Source of the DNA: Microbacterium marinum | GTDB taxonomy: Bacteria; Actinomycetota; Actinomycetes; Actinomycetales; Microbacteriaceae | Assembly (NCBI RefSeq): GCF_014204835.1 | Contig: NZ_JACHMD010000001.1 | Location: 62,001-126,000, forward strand | DNA length: 64,000 nucleotides | Reading direction: 5' to 3' | Shown: positions 9,202-18,009 of the stretch, piece by piece | Position numbering within the stretch: the stretch's first letter is position 1 | Layout of the letters: each line of letters opens with the position of its first letter | Notes under the pieces: model-generated | Databases searched by the model: none | What the model saw: only the letters and a program-made list of their open reading frames with translations | What the model was told of the DNA's origin: nothing | Made by a program: the position numbers and the translations under genes

Positions 9202-10065
9202 TCAGAGTTCTCTTCCGGACACCGCAAACGTATCGCAGGCTTCCCAACCTCCCTCGTACCCGTGGGTGAACCAGCGCTGCCGCTGCTCGCTCGAACCGTG
9301 CGTCCAGCTCTCCGGGTTCACCTGTCCGGACTGCTCCTGGATGTGGTCGTCCCCGACCGCCGCCGCAGCCTCCAGCGCGTCGTCGATCTCCTGACGCGTG
9401 GGCTCCTTCATGTACGAGACGCCGTTCTTGTCTTTCTGGCTCGCGGCATCCGCGACCCAGGCTCCGGCGAAGCAGTCGGCCTGCAGTTCGGTGCGCACCG
9501 CGTTGCTGTCCTCGCCCGTCCCCTCGCGGGGGTACTGCTCGAAGATGCCGAGAAGCTGCTGCACGTGGTGCCCGTACTCGTGGGACAGGACGTAGAGCTG
9601 CGCGAGGTTGCCGGCGTCGGCGCCGAGCTGCTGGCGCACGATAGACCAGAAGGTGGGGTCGATGTAGACCTTCTCCTCGGGCGGGCAGTAGAACGGACCC
9701 GTCGCGTTCGAGGCGGTGCCGCACGCGCTCTGGGTCGACTGGTCGACGATGACGAGCTCGGGTGCACGGTACTGCTCGCCGAGCATGTCGGCCCAGTAGG
9801 AGTTGATCACCTCTTCGCCCGCGTCGAGGCGGCAGACGTCGTCTTCGTTCGCGTCCTGCCCCGTGAGGCACCCTTCGACCGCCGTGCCGGGGTCCTGCGA
9901 GCCCTGCGAGCCGCCTCCGACGAGCCCGGTGAGGTCGACGCCGGTCAGCATGCTGATCACGACGACGGCGATGCCCACGAATCCGGCGCCGCCGGCGATC
10001 ACCGGTCCCCGGCCGCGCCGCTTGGCGCTGGAACCGGTGACATCTGCATCGGGATTGAATGTCAT
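9202..10065 (-). CDS. membrane-anchored neutral zinc metallopeptidase (YpfJ-like)
   Basis: A 287-residue protein. A short basic N-terminus is followed by one membrane segment (about residues 24-45), placing the catalytic domain outside the cell. The zinc site HEYGHH is intact near residue 165 and is followed by the downstream acidic stretch ELQADCFAGAW, both diagnostic of the putative neutral zinc metallopeptidase family. Two cysteine pairs fit an extracytoplasmic domain. The ATG at 10065 has a GGGGGAG ribosome-binding site upstream; the longer in-frame ATG at 10200 adds an Arg-rich stretch with no family similarity. The physiological substrate is unknown. It diverges from the resolvase-like gene. 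Confidence 0.85.
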   Translation of the reverse strand: MTFNPDADVTGSSAKRRGRGPVIAGGAGFVGIAVVVISMLTGVDLTGLVGGGSQGSQDPGTAVEGCLTGQDANEDDVCRLDAGEEVINSYWADMLGEQYRAPELVIVDQSTQSACGTASNATGPFYCPPEEKVYIDPTFWSIVRQQLGADAGNLAQLYVLSHEYGHHVQQLLGIFEQYPREGTGEDSNAVRTELQADCFAGAWVADAASQKDKNGVSYMKEPTRQEIDDALEAAAAVGDDHIQEQSGQVNPESWTHGSSEQRQRWFTHGYEGGWEACDTFAVSGREL

Positions 10066-10201
10066 GCCGGGAAAATACTCCCCCGCGGGTGTCGCGCGCA
10101 GGTGGTTGCGCGCGGGCCGGAAACCGTGCTTCGGGCAGGTCCGGGTACGTCGTCGGCGCCACCGTCGGCCACAATGGGAGGACCGCGCAAAGGAGAGCAC
10201 C

Positions 10202-10636
10202 GTGGACGCAGCATCGGGTGAGAACGCCCCGGCCGACTACGCCGAGTCGCGCCTCATCGCGATCCCCGCCGACCCGGCCGACGTCCCCCCGGCGCTGGCG
10301 GCGCTGCAGTCCACCCCGGAGTGGTGGCTGGCGCTCCCCGCCGGCGCACGCCTGGTCGGTCTCGTCGTCTCGCGCCCCGACATGCCGAGCATCGTGGCTC
10401 AGCGTGAGGCGCTGTCACGTTTCGGCGTGCCGATCGAGGGGTTCCGGCATCCCGCACCCGAAACCGGCGAGACGTGGGAGGAGCGGCTGACTCGACTCTT
10501 CGGGCGCCTCGGTGCCGGCGACGTGGTCGTCGTGACCGATGCGAAGGCACTGGGTCGTGACGCCTCCGAAGAGACGCGGACCGTCGCCGAACTGCGCCGG
10601 CGCTCGGTGATCGTGAAGGTGCTCGACCGCGGCTGA
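10202..10636 (+). CDS. single-domain serine-recombinase-like protein, role unknown
   Basis: A 144-residue protein starting at GTG with a good AAAGGAGA site. Its order of motifs mimics the N-terminal catalytic domain of resolvases/invertases: LVGLVVSRPD with a serine (cf. YARVS), VAQREAL (cf. Q..aL), then RLGAGDVVVVTDAKALGRD (cf. GDvvvv.klDRLgR) and a helical VAELRRRSV end. The two flanking arginines that activate the serine in true recombinases are not both recognisable, and there is no DNA-binding helix-turn-helix or long helix E. A regulatory or catabolite-binding remnant of the fold is more likely than recombination. Nothing around it looks mobile. It ends six bases from the kinase stop. 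Confidence 0.6.
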   Translation: MDAASGENAPADYAESRLIAIPADPADVPPALAALQSTPEWWLALPAGARLVGLVVSRPDMPSIVAQREALSRFGVPIEGFRHPAPETGETWEERLTRLFGRLGAGDVVVVTDAKALGRDASEETRTVAELRRRSVIVKVLDRG

Positions 10637-10642
10637 CTCCGG

Positions 10643-12340
10643 TCAGTTCGCTGCGCAGATGCGCGAGTCCTGACTGACGGTTCCGTCGGCACGGCGCACC
10701 GCGACGTCGATGCACGCCTGCGTCTCCCCGTTGAGGTCGATCGAAACGGTCGGGTCGGCCACCGCGCGCGCGTCGGAGCCGCTGCCGTCCAGCGTCACGC
10801 GCGACCACACGAAGCTGTCGCCGCTCTCGGGGTCGGGGTTCTTCCAGGTGAAGATGGCGGTCTCGCCGCTGATCGCACCGCGGCCGTCGGCCGGGGGTGC
10901 GACGAAGCCGGCGACGGGGTCCTGCGGCTTGGGTTCCTCGGAGGTCGTCGGCTCCGGGGCGGTCTCGTCGGGCGGCGGCGCGAGCAGGCTCGCCGTCGCC
11001 ACGACCCCCACGACGACGATCGCCGCGGCCGCGATGGCGAGTCCGATCCACAGGCCGCGACGCGACTTCGGCCCGTCCGGCGCCGGCGCCACGGGGACGG
11101 GCCCCTGCGGCGCAGTCGTCGCGGGGTGGGTCGCCGCCGCGTGCGCCATCCCCGCCTGCGTGGTGTCGGGAACCGCGCTGGGGGCCGTTCCGTAGGGCGC
11201 CGCAGCCGGCGGCACCGCACGGGGACCACGCACGATCGTGCCATCCTCGACGGGCGAGGCCACCGGTGCGGACGGGGGGATCGACATCGGAGCGCGCAGC
11301 GCCGTGGCATCCGATCCGCCGGTATCGGGCGGAGCGAACCCCTGCGCATTGCCGAGCGCCGAGCGCTCCCAGGTGGGGCCCGCGGCCGGGGAGGTCTGCG
11401 GGTCGATGCTGACGATGCCGCGCACGCGGGTGAGCTCACCGTCCTCCTCCTTCTCCTCTTCGGGCGGGGAGTCGTCGAGGATGTCGATCGGCGTCACCGA
11501 GTGCGCGAGCTCGATCTGCACCTTCTGCAGGGCGCGGGCGAAGGCGACCGCCGACTCGTAACGATCGGCTGAGCGCTTGGCCATCGCGCGCTCGAGGACG
11601 AGGTGGAGGGATGCCGGGGCGTCGGGGCGCTCCAACCGCGCGAGCGGCTCCGATTCGATGCGACGGATGAGGTCGGCGCCGCCGTTGCGGCCGCCCGGCA
11701 CCTCGAACGGCGAGCGGCCCGCGAGCAGGTTGTAGACGGAGGCGCCGAGCGCCCACACGTCGGAGCGGACGGTGAACTCGGGGACGTCGGCGAAGGACTC
11801 GGGCGGCGACCACGGGATCGACATCCCCGCGGAGGGGTCGGTGCCGTCGGCCGTCGTGGCGATGCCGAAGTCGGTGAGCGCGGGACGGTTGTACTCCGTC
11901 ACGAGGATGTTGGCCGGCTTGATGTCGCGATGGAGGATGCCGGCGCGGTGGGCCGTCTCGACGGCTGCCGCTACCTGGATGCCGACACGCAGCGCCTCTG
12001 CCACAGATATCGGCGCGGTGCGGGCGCGGACCTGCAGGTTCGGCTTGGAGCAGTACTCCATCACGAGGTACGACCGGCCGTCGTCGGAGACGCCGGCCTG
12101 GTAGATGGTGACGATGGCCGGGTGCGTCGAGAGCATGGCCATGACGTTCGCCTCAGCCTGGAACTGCTCGACCGCCCCACCGGTCATCTTGTCGGCGAGG
12201 AGGACTTTCACCGCCACGCGACGCCGAGGGAGCGCCTGCTCGTACAGGTAGACGTCGGCGAACCCGCCGGAACCGAGGACCTGCTGATAGGTGAAGCCGG
12301 GCAGCTGCGGCGGGGGCGCGGGGGCGCGCTTGGAGCTCAC
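10643..12340 (-). CDS. transmembrane serine/threonine protein kinase (PknB-like)
   Basis: A 565-residue protein. Residues 15-275 are a Hanks-type kinase: the glycine loop LGSGGFADVYL, VAVKVL lysine, HRDIKPANIL catalytic loop and DFGIA. A Pro/Ala-rich juxtamembrane region follows, then one membrane span (GLWIGLAIAAAAIVVVGVV, near residue 430) and a ~110-residue extracytoplasmic domain without PASTA repeats, so the sensor differs from classical PknB. It is the last gene of the eight-gene operon and its GTG start overlaps the FHA gene's stop by four bases. Expected substrates are the operon's own FHA and RDD-FHA proteins, with the PP2C phosphatase as antagonist. That pairing is inference from context. 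Confidence 0.92.
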   Translation of the reverse strand: MSSKRAPAPPPQLPGFTYQQVLGSGGFADVYLYEQALPRRRVAVKVLLADKMTGGAVEQFQAEANVMAMLSTHPAIVTIYQAGVSDDGRSYLVMEYCSKPNLQVRARTAPISVAEALRVGIQVAAAVETAHRAGILHRDIKPANILVTEYNRPALTDFGIATTADGTDPSAGMSIPWSPPESFADVPEFTVRSDVWALGASVYNLLAGRSPFEVPGGRNGGADLIRRIESEPLARLERPDAPASLHLVLERAMAKRSADRYESAVAFARALQKVQIELAHSVTPIDILDDSPPEEEKEEDGELTRVRGIVSIDPQTSPAAGPTWERSALGNAQGFAPPDTGGSDATALRAPMSIPPSAPVASPVEDGTIVRGPRAVPPAAAPYGTAPSAVPDTTQAGMAHAAATHPATTAPQGPVPVAPAPDGPKSRRGLWIGLAIAAAAIVVVGVVATASLLAPPPDETAPEPTTSEEPKPQDPVAGFVAPPADGRGAISGETAIFTWKNPDPESGDSFVWSRVTLDGSGSDARAVADPTVSIDLNGETQACIDVAVRRADGTVSQDSRICAAN

Positions 12341-13713
12341 GGAAGATCCTCGAACGTCAGGGTGACGCCGTCGCCCAGGTCGAGCACGTCGGCGTTCACC
12401 ACCATGGTCGGCTCATTCGGGTGCAGACGCACCGGGTCGTGACCGCCGCGCAGCAGGACGGTCCCGTTGGTGCTCGCGAGATCGACGGCCAGGACGTGTT
12501 CGCCCTCGGCGCGGATCTCGACGTGGTTGCGGGAGATGTCGTGCTGGGGTCCGTCGACGGCGATCAGCGTCGGCAGCTCCGCCTCGGCGGGACGCGTGGA
12601 GCGGGGGCGGCGACCCACGATCACGGTGCGCTCCAGCTCGAACGTCCGCCCATCCGCGAGACGGATCCGCCCCTGCGATGGCGTGCGGGCGGGCACGTCG
12701 TCGATCGAGTCGAAGCGCGGGGCGGACTCGCCGCGCAGGGCGCGCGCCTCGGCCACCGAGATGGTGGCCCCGTCGTGGTCGCCAAGCCGCTGCGGAGTCG
12801 GCGCCGCGGGCGGTACGAACGGCGGCAGGGACGGAACCGGCGGCACAGGCGGGGTCGCCGGTTTCCGCGGACTCGCGATCGTCTCGCCCAGCATCGGATC
12901 GTCGAGCTCCGTCGGAGTGCGACCCTGCGGTTCGCTGTCTTGCCGATCGGATGCCGCGGGCACACCGGTCACCAGGCCCGGGACGCCGCTGGGCGACGCG
13001 TCCTCTTCGGCGGCGGATTCGTCGGCGTCGACAGGCGGATCGTCAGCGGCGACCTCGTCGCGACGGGCCTTCGCGGCACCGGCATCCGTCACGACGGTCT
13101 CACCGAGGGCGTCTGCCACCGGCACTGCCGCTGTCGGCGGCGTCGGCGTCTGGGTGGCTGCCGACTGGGCGGCTGCCGGCTTCGCCGGGACGGCGGGCTT
13201 CGCGGGAGCCGCGGGAACAGCGGTCGCCGCGGGGACGGGGATCGGCCCGGATGCCGGAGCGTCGTCGGTCAAGCGCAGGACGAGGCTGGCGGCGGGGACG
13301 ACGCCGGAATCGATCGGCAACGTGTCGGCATGGCCCGCGGCGCCGAGCTCGACGCTCACCTGCGTCGCCCCGGCGATGAAGCGCTCCGTCCAGGTCGACA
13401 CTCCGGCACCCGAGATCGATTCGGCGCCCGACGCGGTCTCGACGACCAGCTCGACCGGGCCGCGTACGGCGACACGGACACCGTCGCCCTCGGCGATCGC
13501 GAGACCGAACGGGGGGATCGCCGTCAGAGAGGTGCCGAACGCACCGGTGAGCGATTCGAGGATCACGCCGATGCCGCCGGCGTCGAGTCGCCGCCAGACC
13601 GCCTCGACCGCGTGCGAGGTCACCTCGGGAGGCAGCACCGCCAACGCCGATCCGGTCACGGCGGCCCGCCAGGCCTGCTCACCGCCGTCGGGCCGGTATC
13701 GCACTGCGCGCAT
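12337..13713 (-). CDS. FHA-domain protein
   Basis: A 458-residue protein. About residues 1-175 form an unrecognised, probably beta-rich domain. Residues 175-350 are Ala/Pro/Asp-rich and likely disordered. Residues about 355-455 are a forkhead-associated domain with the phosphothreonine-binding pattern VIVGRRP..., SRNHVEI and STNGTVL. It should read the phosphorylation state set by the kinase immediately downstream and the phosphatase immediately upstream. It overlaps the kinase by four bases and touches the phosphatase stop by one. No membrane segment is seen. Confidence 0.85.
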   Translation of the reverse strand: MRAVRYRPDGGEQAWRAAVTGSALAVLPPEVTSHAVEAVWRRLDAGGIGVILESLTGAFGTSLTAIPPFGLAIAEGDGVRVAVRGPVELVVETASGAESISGAGVSTWTERFIAGATQVSVELGAAGHADTLPIDSGVVPAASLVLRLTDDAPASGPIPVPAATAVPAAPAKPAVPAKPAAAQSAATQTPTPPTAAVPVADALGETVVTDAGAAKARRDEVAADDPPVDADESAAEEDASPSGVPGLVTGVPAASDRQDSEPQGRTPTELDDPMLGETIASPRKPATPPVPPVPSLPPFVPPAAPTPQRLGDHDGATISVAEARALRGESAPRFDSIDDVPARTPSQGRIRLADGRTFELERTVIVGRRPRSTRPAEAELPTLIAVDGPQHDISRNHVEIRAEGEHVLAVDLASTNGTVLLRGGHDPVRLHPNEPTMVVNADVLDLGDGVTLTFEDLP

Positions 13714-14540
13714 CAGCCGTCTCCTCCTGCCGCTGCACGCGGCACCGTGTCACCCTCTGCGTCGTACGACCCGCCTGCCGGGGCCGTTTCATACGCATCA
13801 TCATCGTGCCCTGCCACACGCACGGCGTCGACCACGACCGCCGTGATGTTGTCGCGCCCGCCGTGGAGCATCGCCTCGTGGACGAGGCGCGTCGCCGCTT
13901 CCTGCGGGTTGCGGACGTCGGCGAGGATCTGCGCGATCCGCTCCTCGGGGACCTCGCCCGACAGGCCGTCGGAGCAGATCAGCATGCGGTCTCCCGGTTC
14001 GGCGGGAACGAGCCAGAAGTCGGCTTCGCCGCCACTGCCCGCACCGATCGCCCGGGTGATCTCGTTGCGCCGACTGTCCGTGCCGGCGGCGGCGCCGTCG
14101 AGAACGCCGGCATCGATGAGCTCCTGGACCACCGAATGGTCGACGCTGATCTGCTCGAGCTCACCTTCGGCGTACCGGTAGGTGCGCGAGTCGCCCACGT
14201 TGACGGTGAGCCAATACCCCGAGCCGTCCACCTCGGTCACGGCGACGCCGCTGAGCGTCGTCCCGGCCGCGCGCCCCTGGTTGCCGATGCCGTCCACGGT
14301 GACGCGCGCGCGAGCCAGAGCTCCCCGCATGGCGTCGATGCCGACCGAGCGCGCTCCGGCGAGCAGGGCGAACTCCGCCACGACGGCCGCGCTCGCCGCG
14401 GCGCCCGCGTCGTGACCTCCCATGCCGTCGGCGACGAGGAACAGCGGATAGCGCGCCAGATGCGAATCCTCGTTCACCCGGCGCTTGAGACCGGGGTGGG
14501 TGGCGGCTCCGGCCTCGATGTCGATGACCAGCTCGGTCAT
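13713..14540 (-). CDS. PP2C-family serine/threonine phosphatase
   Basis: A 275-residue protein phosphatase with the metal-binding motifs of the PPM/PP2C family: RRVNEDS near residue 20, VADGMGGHDAG near residue 37, SDGLSGEV near residue 190 and RDNITAVVVD near residue 235. It is cytosolic with no membrane segment, unlike PstP, and is fully within one operon with a kinase and two FHA proteins. It overlaps the RDD-FHA gene by four bases and the FHA gene by one. The predicted role is to reverse phosphorylation by the operon's kinase. Confidence 0.92.
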   Translation of the reverse strand: MTELVIDIEAGAATHPGLKRRVNEDSHLARYPLFLVADGMGGHDAGAAASAAVVAEFALLAGARSVGIDAMRGALARARVTVDGIGNQGRAAGTTLSGVAVTEVDGSGYWLTVNVGDSRTYRYAEGELEQISVDHSVVQELIDAGVLDGAAAGTDSRRNEITRAIGAGSGGEADFWLVPAEPGDRMLICSDGLSGEVPEERIAQILADVRNPQEAATRLVHEAMLHGGRDNITAVVVDAVRVAGHDDDAYETAPAGGSYDAEGDTVPRAAAGGDG

Positions 14541-15706
14541 CGCGCGCTCTCCACGGTCACGCGGCGGTCACCCACGTCGACGACATCGCCGGCCCACAGA
14601 CGTGCACGCTCGCCCGGCACGATGCGCTGCGGCATCCCGCCGCGCGTGATCACGACGCCGTTGAGCGAGTGACGGTCGACGATCCAGGTGCCCTGCGCGT
14701 CGGCGCCGATCTCGAAGTGCGTCTTCGAGATCGAGAGGGTCTCGTCGCGCACCGGCGTCACCCGCAGACCGGGCTCTCCCGCAGGACTGCGGCCGAACAG
14801 GGTGGCGTCGTACACGGTGTGGCGGGTGCCGTCGTCCCAGACGAGCAGTGCCAGGGTCGCCGGCGGCGCGGCCTGCGCCGCACTCGGCGAGACACCGCCC
14901 CGCGTGGGCACGCCGGGCACGGTCGAGATGACATCGACCGGGAGCGTGCGCGGGATGCGCGCGGCTGCCCGGGGGGCGGACGGCGCCCACGACGCGGGCG
15001 ACGGTGCGATCGCGACGGATGCCGCCGGCGCGGACAGCCGCGTCGACGCGGCGGCAGCCGGGAGGACGGCCGGCTCGGCACGGAGGGCGACCGGGTCGAG
15101 GTGGAGGACGGCGGGCTCGACTCGCACCACTGCGGGCTCGACGCGCGGCACGGCGGGCTCGACGCGCGGCGATGCCGGCGCGATGCGCGGCGTGGCAGGC
15201 GTCACCCGCTCGCGTGCGGGAGCCGGTTCGATCGCTACCTCGGGCAGGCGGACCGCCCGCGGGGCTGCCGTGCGTGCCGGTATGGCATCCGCCATCACCG
15301 CGCCGCTGGCGAGATCGTGCCAGCCGCGCCGCCAGGGCGACGGGTCGAACAGCGGGGAGAAGACACCGACGATGACCCCTCCGGTGACCGCCCACACCAG
15401 GTTGCGCCCGAGGGCGCGGCCGAAGCCGAGGTCCTGATCGTCGTCGGCGTGGGCGAGCCGCAGACCCAGGAGCCGCATGCCTACCGATCCCTGACCGCCC
15501 TGCATCGCGGACTGCACGAGGAGCCACGCGACCGCAGCGGCGGCCGAGATCGGGCCCAGCAGAGCGAGCGGCACGGCACCGTCGGTGACGACCGACAGTG
15601 TCACGGCCAGGCTCGAGGCCACCGCCACGACACCCACCGCGACGGCGGCGTCGACGAGAACGGCGAGGACGCGGTGACGGAGGTTCGCGGGGGTGCGTCC
15701 CATCAT
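14537..15706 (-). CDS. RDD membrane domain fused to FHA domain
   Basis: A 389-residue protein. Residues 1-145 are an RDD-family membrane domain with three likely spans (VLAVLVDAAVAVGVVAVA, an Ala-rich second span, then LVWAVTGGVIVGVF). A repetitive Arg/Ala/Pro/Val linker with several VEPAV-type units covers residues 145-290. The C-terminal FHA domain carries LFGRSPAGEPG, SISKTHFEI and HSLNGVVI. The fusion ties phosphothreonine recognition to the membrane, suggesting it recruits a phosphorylated partner to the operon's membrane proteins. It overlaps both neighbours by four bases. Confidence 0.85.
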   Translation of the reverse strand: MMGRTPANLRHRVLAVLVDAAVAVGVVAVASSLAVTLSVVTDGAVPLALLGPISAAAAVAWLLVQSAMQGGQGSVGMRLLGLRLAHADDDQDLGFGRALGRNLVWAVTGGVIVGVFSPLFDPSPWRRGWHDLASGAVMADAIPARTAAPRAVRLPEVAIEPAPARERVTPATPRIAPASPRVEPAVPRVEPAVVRVEPAVLHLDPVALRAEPAVLPAAAASTRLSAPAASVAIAPSPASWAPSAPRAAARIPRTLPVDVISTVPGVPTRGGVSPSAAQAAPPATLALLVWDDGTRHTVYDATLFGRSPAGEPGLRVTPVRDETLSISKTHFEIGADAQGTWIVDRHSLNGVVITRGGMPQRIVPGERARLWAGDVVDVGDRRVTVESAR

Positions 15707-18009
15707 CGGCTCGATCCCGCCTTCGGCGCACGACGCCGCAGCGAGCGCAGGCTCAACCGGGCGCGCAGCCGCTTCCAGAACGTGGTCCCACCCGCGATGC
15801 CGCCGACGATGTCGTCGACCTCCCGCCAGAAGGCGTCGACGTCTTCGGGTGTGGGCTCGCCGGGCCCGTAGACATCGGCGTCGGCCCGCCGGGCCAGCGT
15901 GGTCACGCGTTCACCCGCGAAGGCGGCGCCGACGACCTCGGCGCTCTCGGCACGGGTCGCGCCGGCGGGGACCGCGACACGGTAGTCGGCCGCCCGATCG
16001 ACGAGTTCGTCCCAGCCGCCCGAGATGCGGTCGGCGGCGCGGGGCGCCGTGAACCGCTTCGTGCGTCGTGCCGCCTTGATGGCGCCGATCACCAGGAAAG
16101 GCGACAGGAGCAGGGCGATCACGCCGAGGCTGATTCCGCTGTACAGCAGGATCGGACCGAGCCAGTCGAACCCGGCCTCGTCTTCGTCATCCTGCCCGCG
16201 GTCTTCGGCGAGTGCCGGCGGGAGCTCGGCCGGCTCCTGAGCCGGCGGCGGCGGCTGCAGCACCTGCGGCTTGGGATTGGCCCGCGGCTTGGTGTTCTGC
16301 TCGCTCGGCTCGTTGTCCTCGTCAGGAGTGGGGTCGAAGGGGATCCAGCCGTGCCCGGTGAAGGCGATCTCCACCCAGGCGTGCAGGTTGTCGCCGGTGG
16401 CGCTGAACGTGCCGTCCGCGCTCCGCTCCTCCTCGTCGGGGTACCAGCCCATGACGACGCGCGCCGGCATCCCGAGCTGCGTCGCCATCAGCGCCATCGC
16501 CACGGCATACTGCTCGTCGTCGCCGATCATCTGCTCACCGCCGACGAGCTGCGAGATGCGCGCAGCGCCGTGGCCCGAGGGCGAGTAGACGTCGTCGGCG
16601 AGGCCGTGGCTGAAGTAGCCGTCCGACTGCAGGTACGACTCCAGGGCGCGCGCCCGCTCGATGGGGCTCTCCGCGTCTTCGGTCGCGTTCGAGGCGAGCT
16701 CGCTGAGCGACTGGGGGATGCCCTCCTGCTTGGGCATCTTCAGCGGGGCGAACGGCACGTCGGCCAGCACCTCGTCCTTCGGGACGACGGGGATGACGGT
16801 GTCGATCGTGTACGCGTCGCCGGCCTGGAGCGCCGCGGTCGACACTGCGGTGCCCGTGGCGTCGTTGAAGTGCGCACCCCGGCGGAGGTCGCTGGCGCGG
16901 TCACCGTCGAAGAGGAACTCCTTCGCAGCGCCCACCGTGGGGAGCCAGACACCATCGAGCTGATCGACCTCGACGCGCACCGTGGTGGGGTCGCCTTCGG
17001 CACCGGGCGACATGTTCGAGCGCACCGATGTGAAGGCGCTCGACGAGCCGGCGCCGTCGTCGGCGACGTTGAAGACGATGCCGTCGTAGGCGTCCATCGT
17101 GGCCAGTCGCACCCGCCCGTCGTCGGGCAGTCCCGACACCTGGAAGAGGGTCTCGGTTTCGTAGTCGCGGACGAACTTGCGCCACGACTGCAGGGGACTC
17201 GGATAGTCGTGGATGTCGAACGGCGGGATCACGAAGTCGCGGAGGATGTACCGCTGGACCGGAGGGTTGGCGGACGCCGCCGCCGCGACACCGACGCCCG
17301 CGGCGAGCGCGAGCACGACACCGCCCGACACCAGCCGGCGCAGGCGTGCCGCCCGCGACGCACCGGCACCCGGGGCCTCGGCGACGACGGCGGCACGGTC
17401 GGGGCTCCACAGCGCGCGCAGCGCCAGCCAGAGAACGGCGACGATCGCGAAGATCACGCCCTGCAGCAGCGGAGCGGTCGGCTGCGCGGTCCCCATCAGG
17501 ATCGCGAGTCCCAAGTAGAGGGCGAGGGGCAGGAGCGCCCACGCGGCATGCTTCGCGCGGAGGGCGAGAGAGCCTCCCAGCACGGATGCCGCGAGCGTCA
17601 TCAGGAACGGGACGATGAGGTGGCCGTCGCTCGGCGCGACCGGCGGAACAGTGGTGAGGAGGTCCTTCCACGACGTCACCACACCGATCGCCAGCTGGCG
17701 CCACGTCTCGATCGTGGGGATGACCCCGAGCAGAGCCGTGTGCGGAAGGGCGAGCGCGCCACCGAAGAGGAAGTACGCGCCGATGGTCGCGCCGCTCAGC
17801 GACAGCACGCCCCAGCGCCACCGCAGGCCCACCCAGGCGAGGGCGAGGCCGATGACCAGCGCGCCGATCGCAGCGACGAGGTACTGCGGCCCCTCGAACG
17901 TGGCCGCGAACCCGATGACGGCGACGGCGATGAGCAGCACCACCGCTGCGACGTCGGTGATGAGGCGCCGGAGGTCGACCGCGGGTGTCCGCCAACTGAA
18001 GCCGCTCAT
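15703..18009 (-). CDS. membrane transglutaminase-like protein lacking the catalytic cysteine
   Basis: A 768-residue protein of TgpA layout: an N-terminal bundle of about six membrane segments (residues 20-220), a large extracytoplasmic part, one further span near residue 620 and a basic cytosolic tail. The transglutaminase core at residues 490-560 contains GDDEQYA, LGMPARVVMGW, LHAWVEI (His543) and GWIPFDPTP. In active enzymes the first motif reads G-x-C-E-x-x-A; here Asp498 (codon GAC) occupies the cysteine position, while the His and Asp are kept. Cross-linking or protease chemistry by thiol attack is therefore not expected; a binding role is more likely. It overlaps DUF58 and RDD-FHA by four bases each. 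Confidence 0.85.
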   Translation of the reverse strand: MSGFSWRTPAVDLRRLITDVAAVVLLIAVAVIGFAATFEGPQYLVAAIGALVIGLALAWVGLRWRWGVLSLSGATIGAYFLFGGALALPHTALLGVIPTIETWRQLAIGVVTSWKDLLTTVPPVAPSDGHLIVPFLMTLAASVLGGSLALRAKHAAWALLPLALYLGLAILMGTAQPTAPLLQGVIFAIVAVLWLALRALWSPDRAAVVAEAPGAGASRAARLRRLVSGGVVLALAAGVGVAAAASANPPVQRYILRDFVIPPFDIHDYPSPLQSWRKFVRDYETETLFQVSGLPDDGRVRLATMDAYDGIVFNVADDGAGSSSAFTSVRSNMSPGAEGDPTTVRVEVDQLDGVWLPTVGAAKEFLFDGDRASDLRRGAHFNDATGTAVSTAALQAGDAYTIDTVIPVVPKDEVLADVPFAPLKMPKQEGIPQSLSELASNATEDAESPIERARALESYLQSDGYFSHGLADDVYSPSGHGAARISQLVGGEQMIGDDEQYAVAMALMATQLGMPARVVMGWYPDEEERSADGTFSATGDNLHAWVEIAFTGHGWIPFDPTPDEDNEPSEQNTKPRANPKPQVLQPPPPAQEPAELPPALAEDRGQDDEDEAGFDWLGPILLYSGISLGVIALLLSPFLVIGAIKAARRTKRFTAPRAADRISGGWDELVDRAADYRVAVPAGATRAESAEVVGAAFAGERVTTLARRADADVYGPGEPTPEDVDAFWREVDDIVGGIAGGTTFWKRLRARLSLRSLRRRAPKAGSSR

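Noticed and set aside
10202..10636. Integrase/resolvase of a mobile element
   Set aside because: There is no DNA-binding domain, att site, terminal repeat or cargo gene, and composition equals that of the neighbours.
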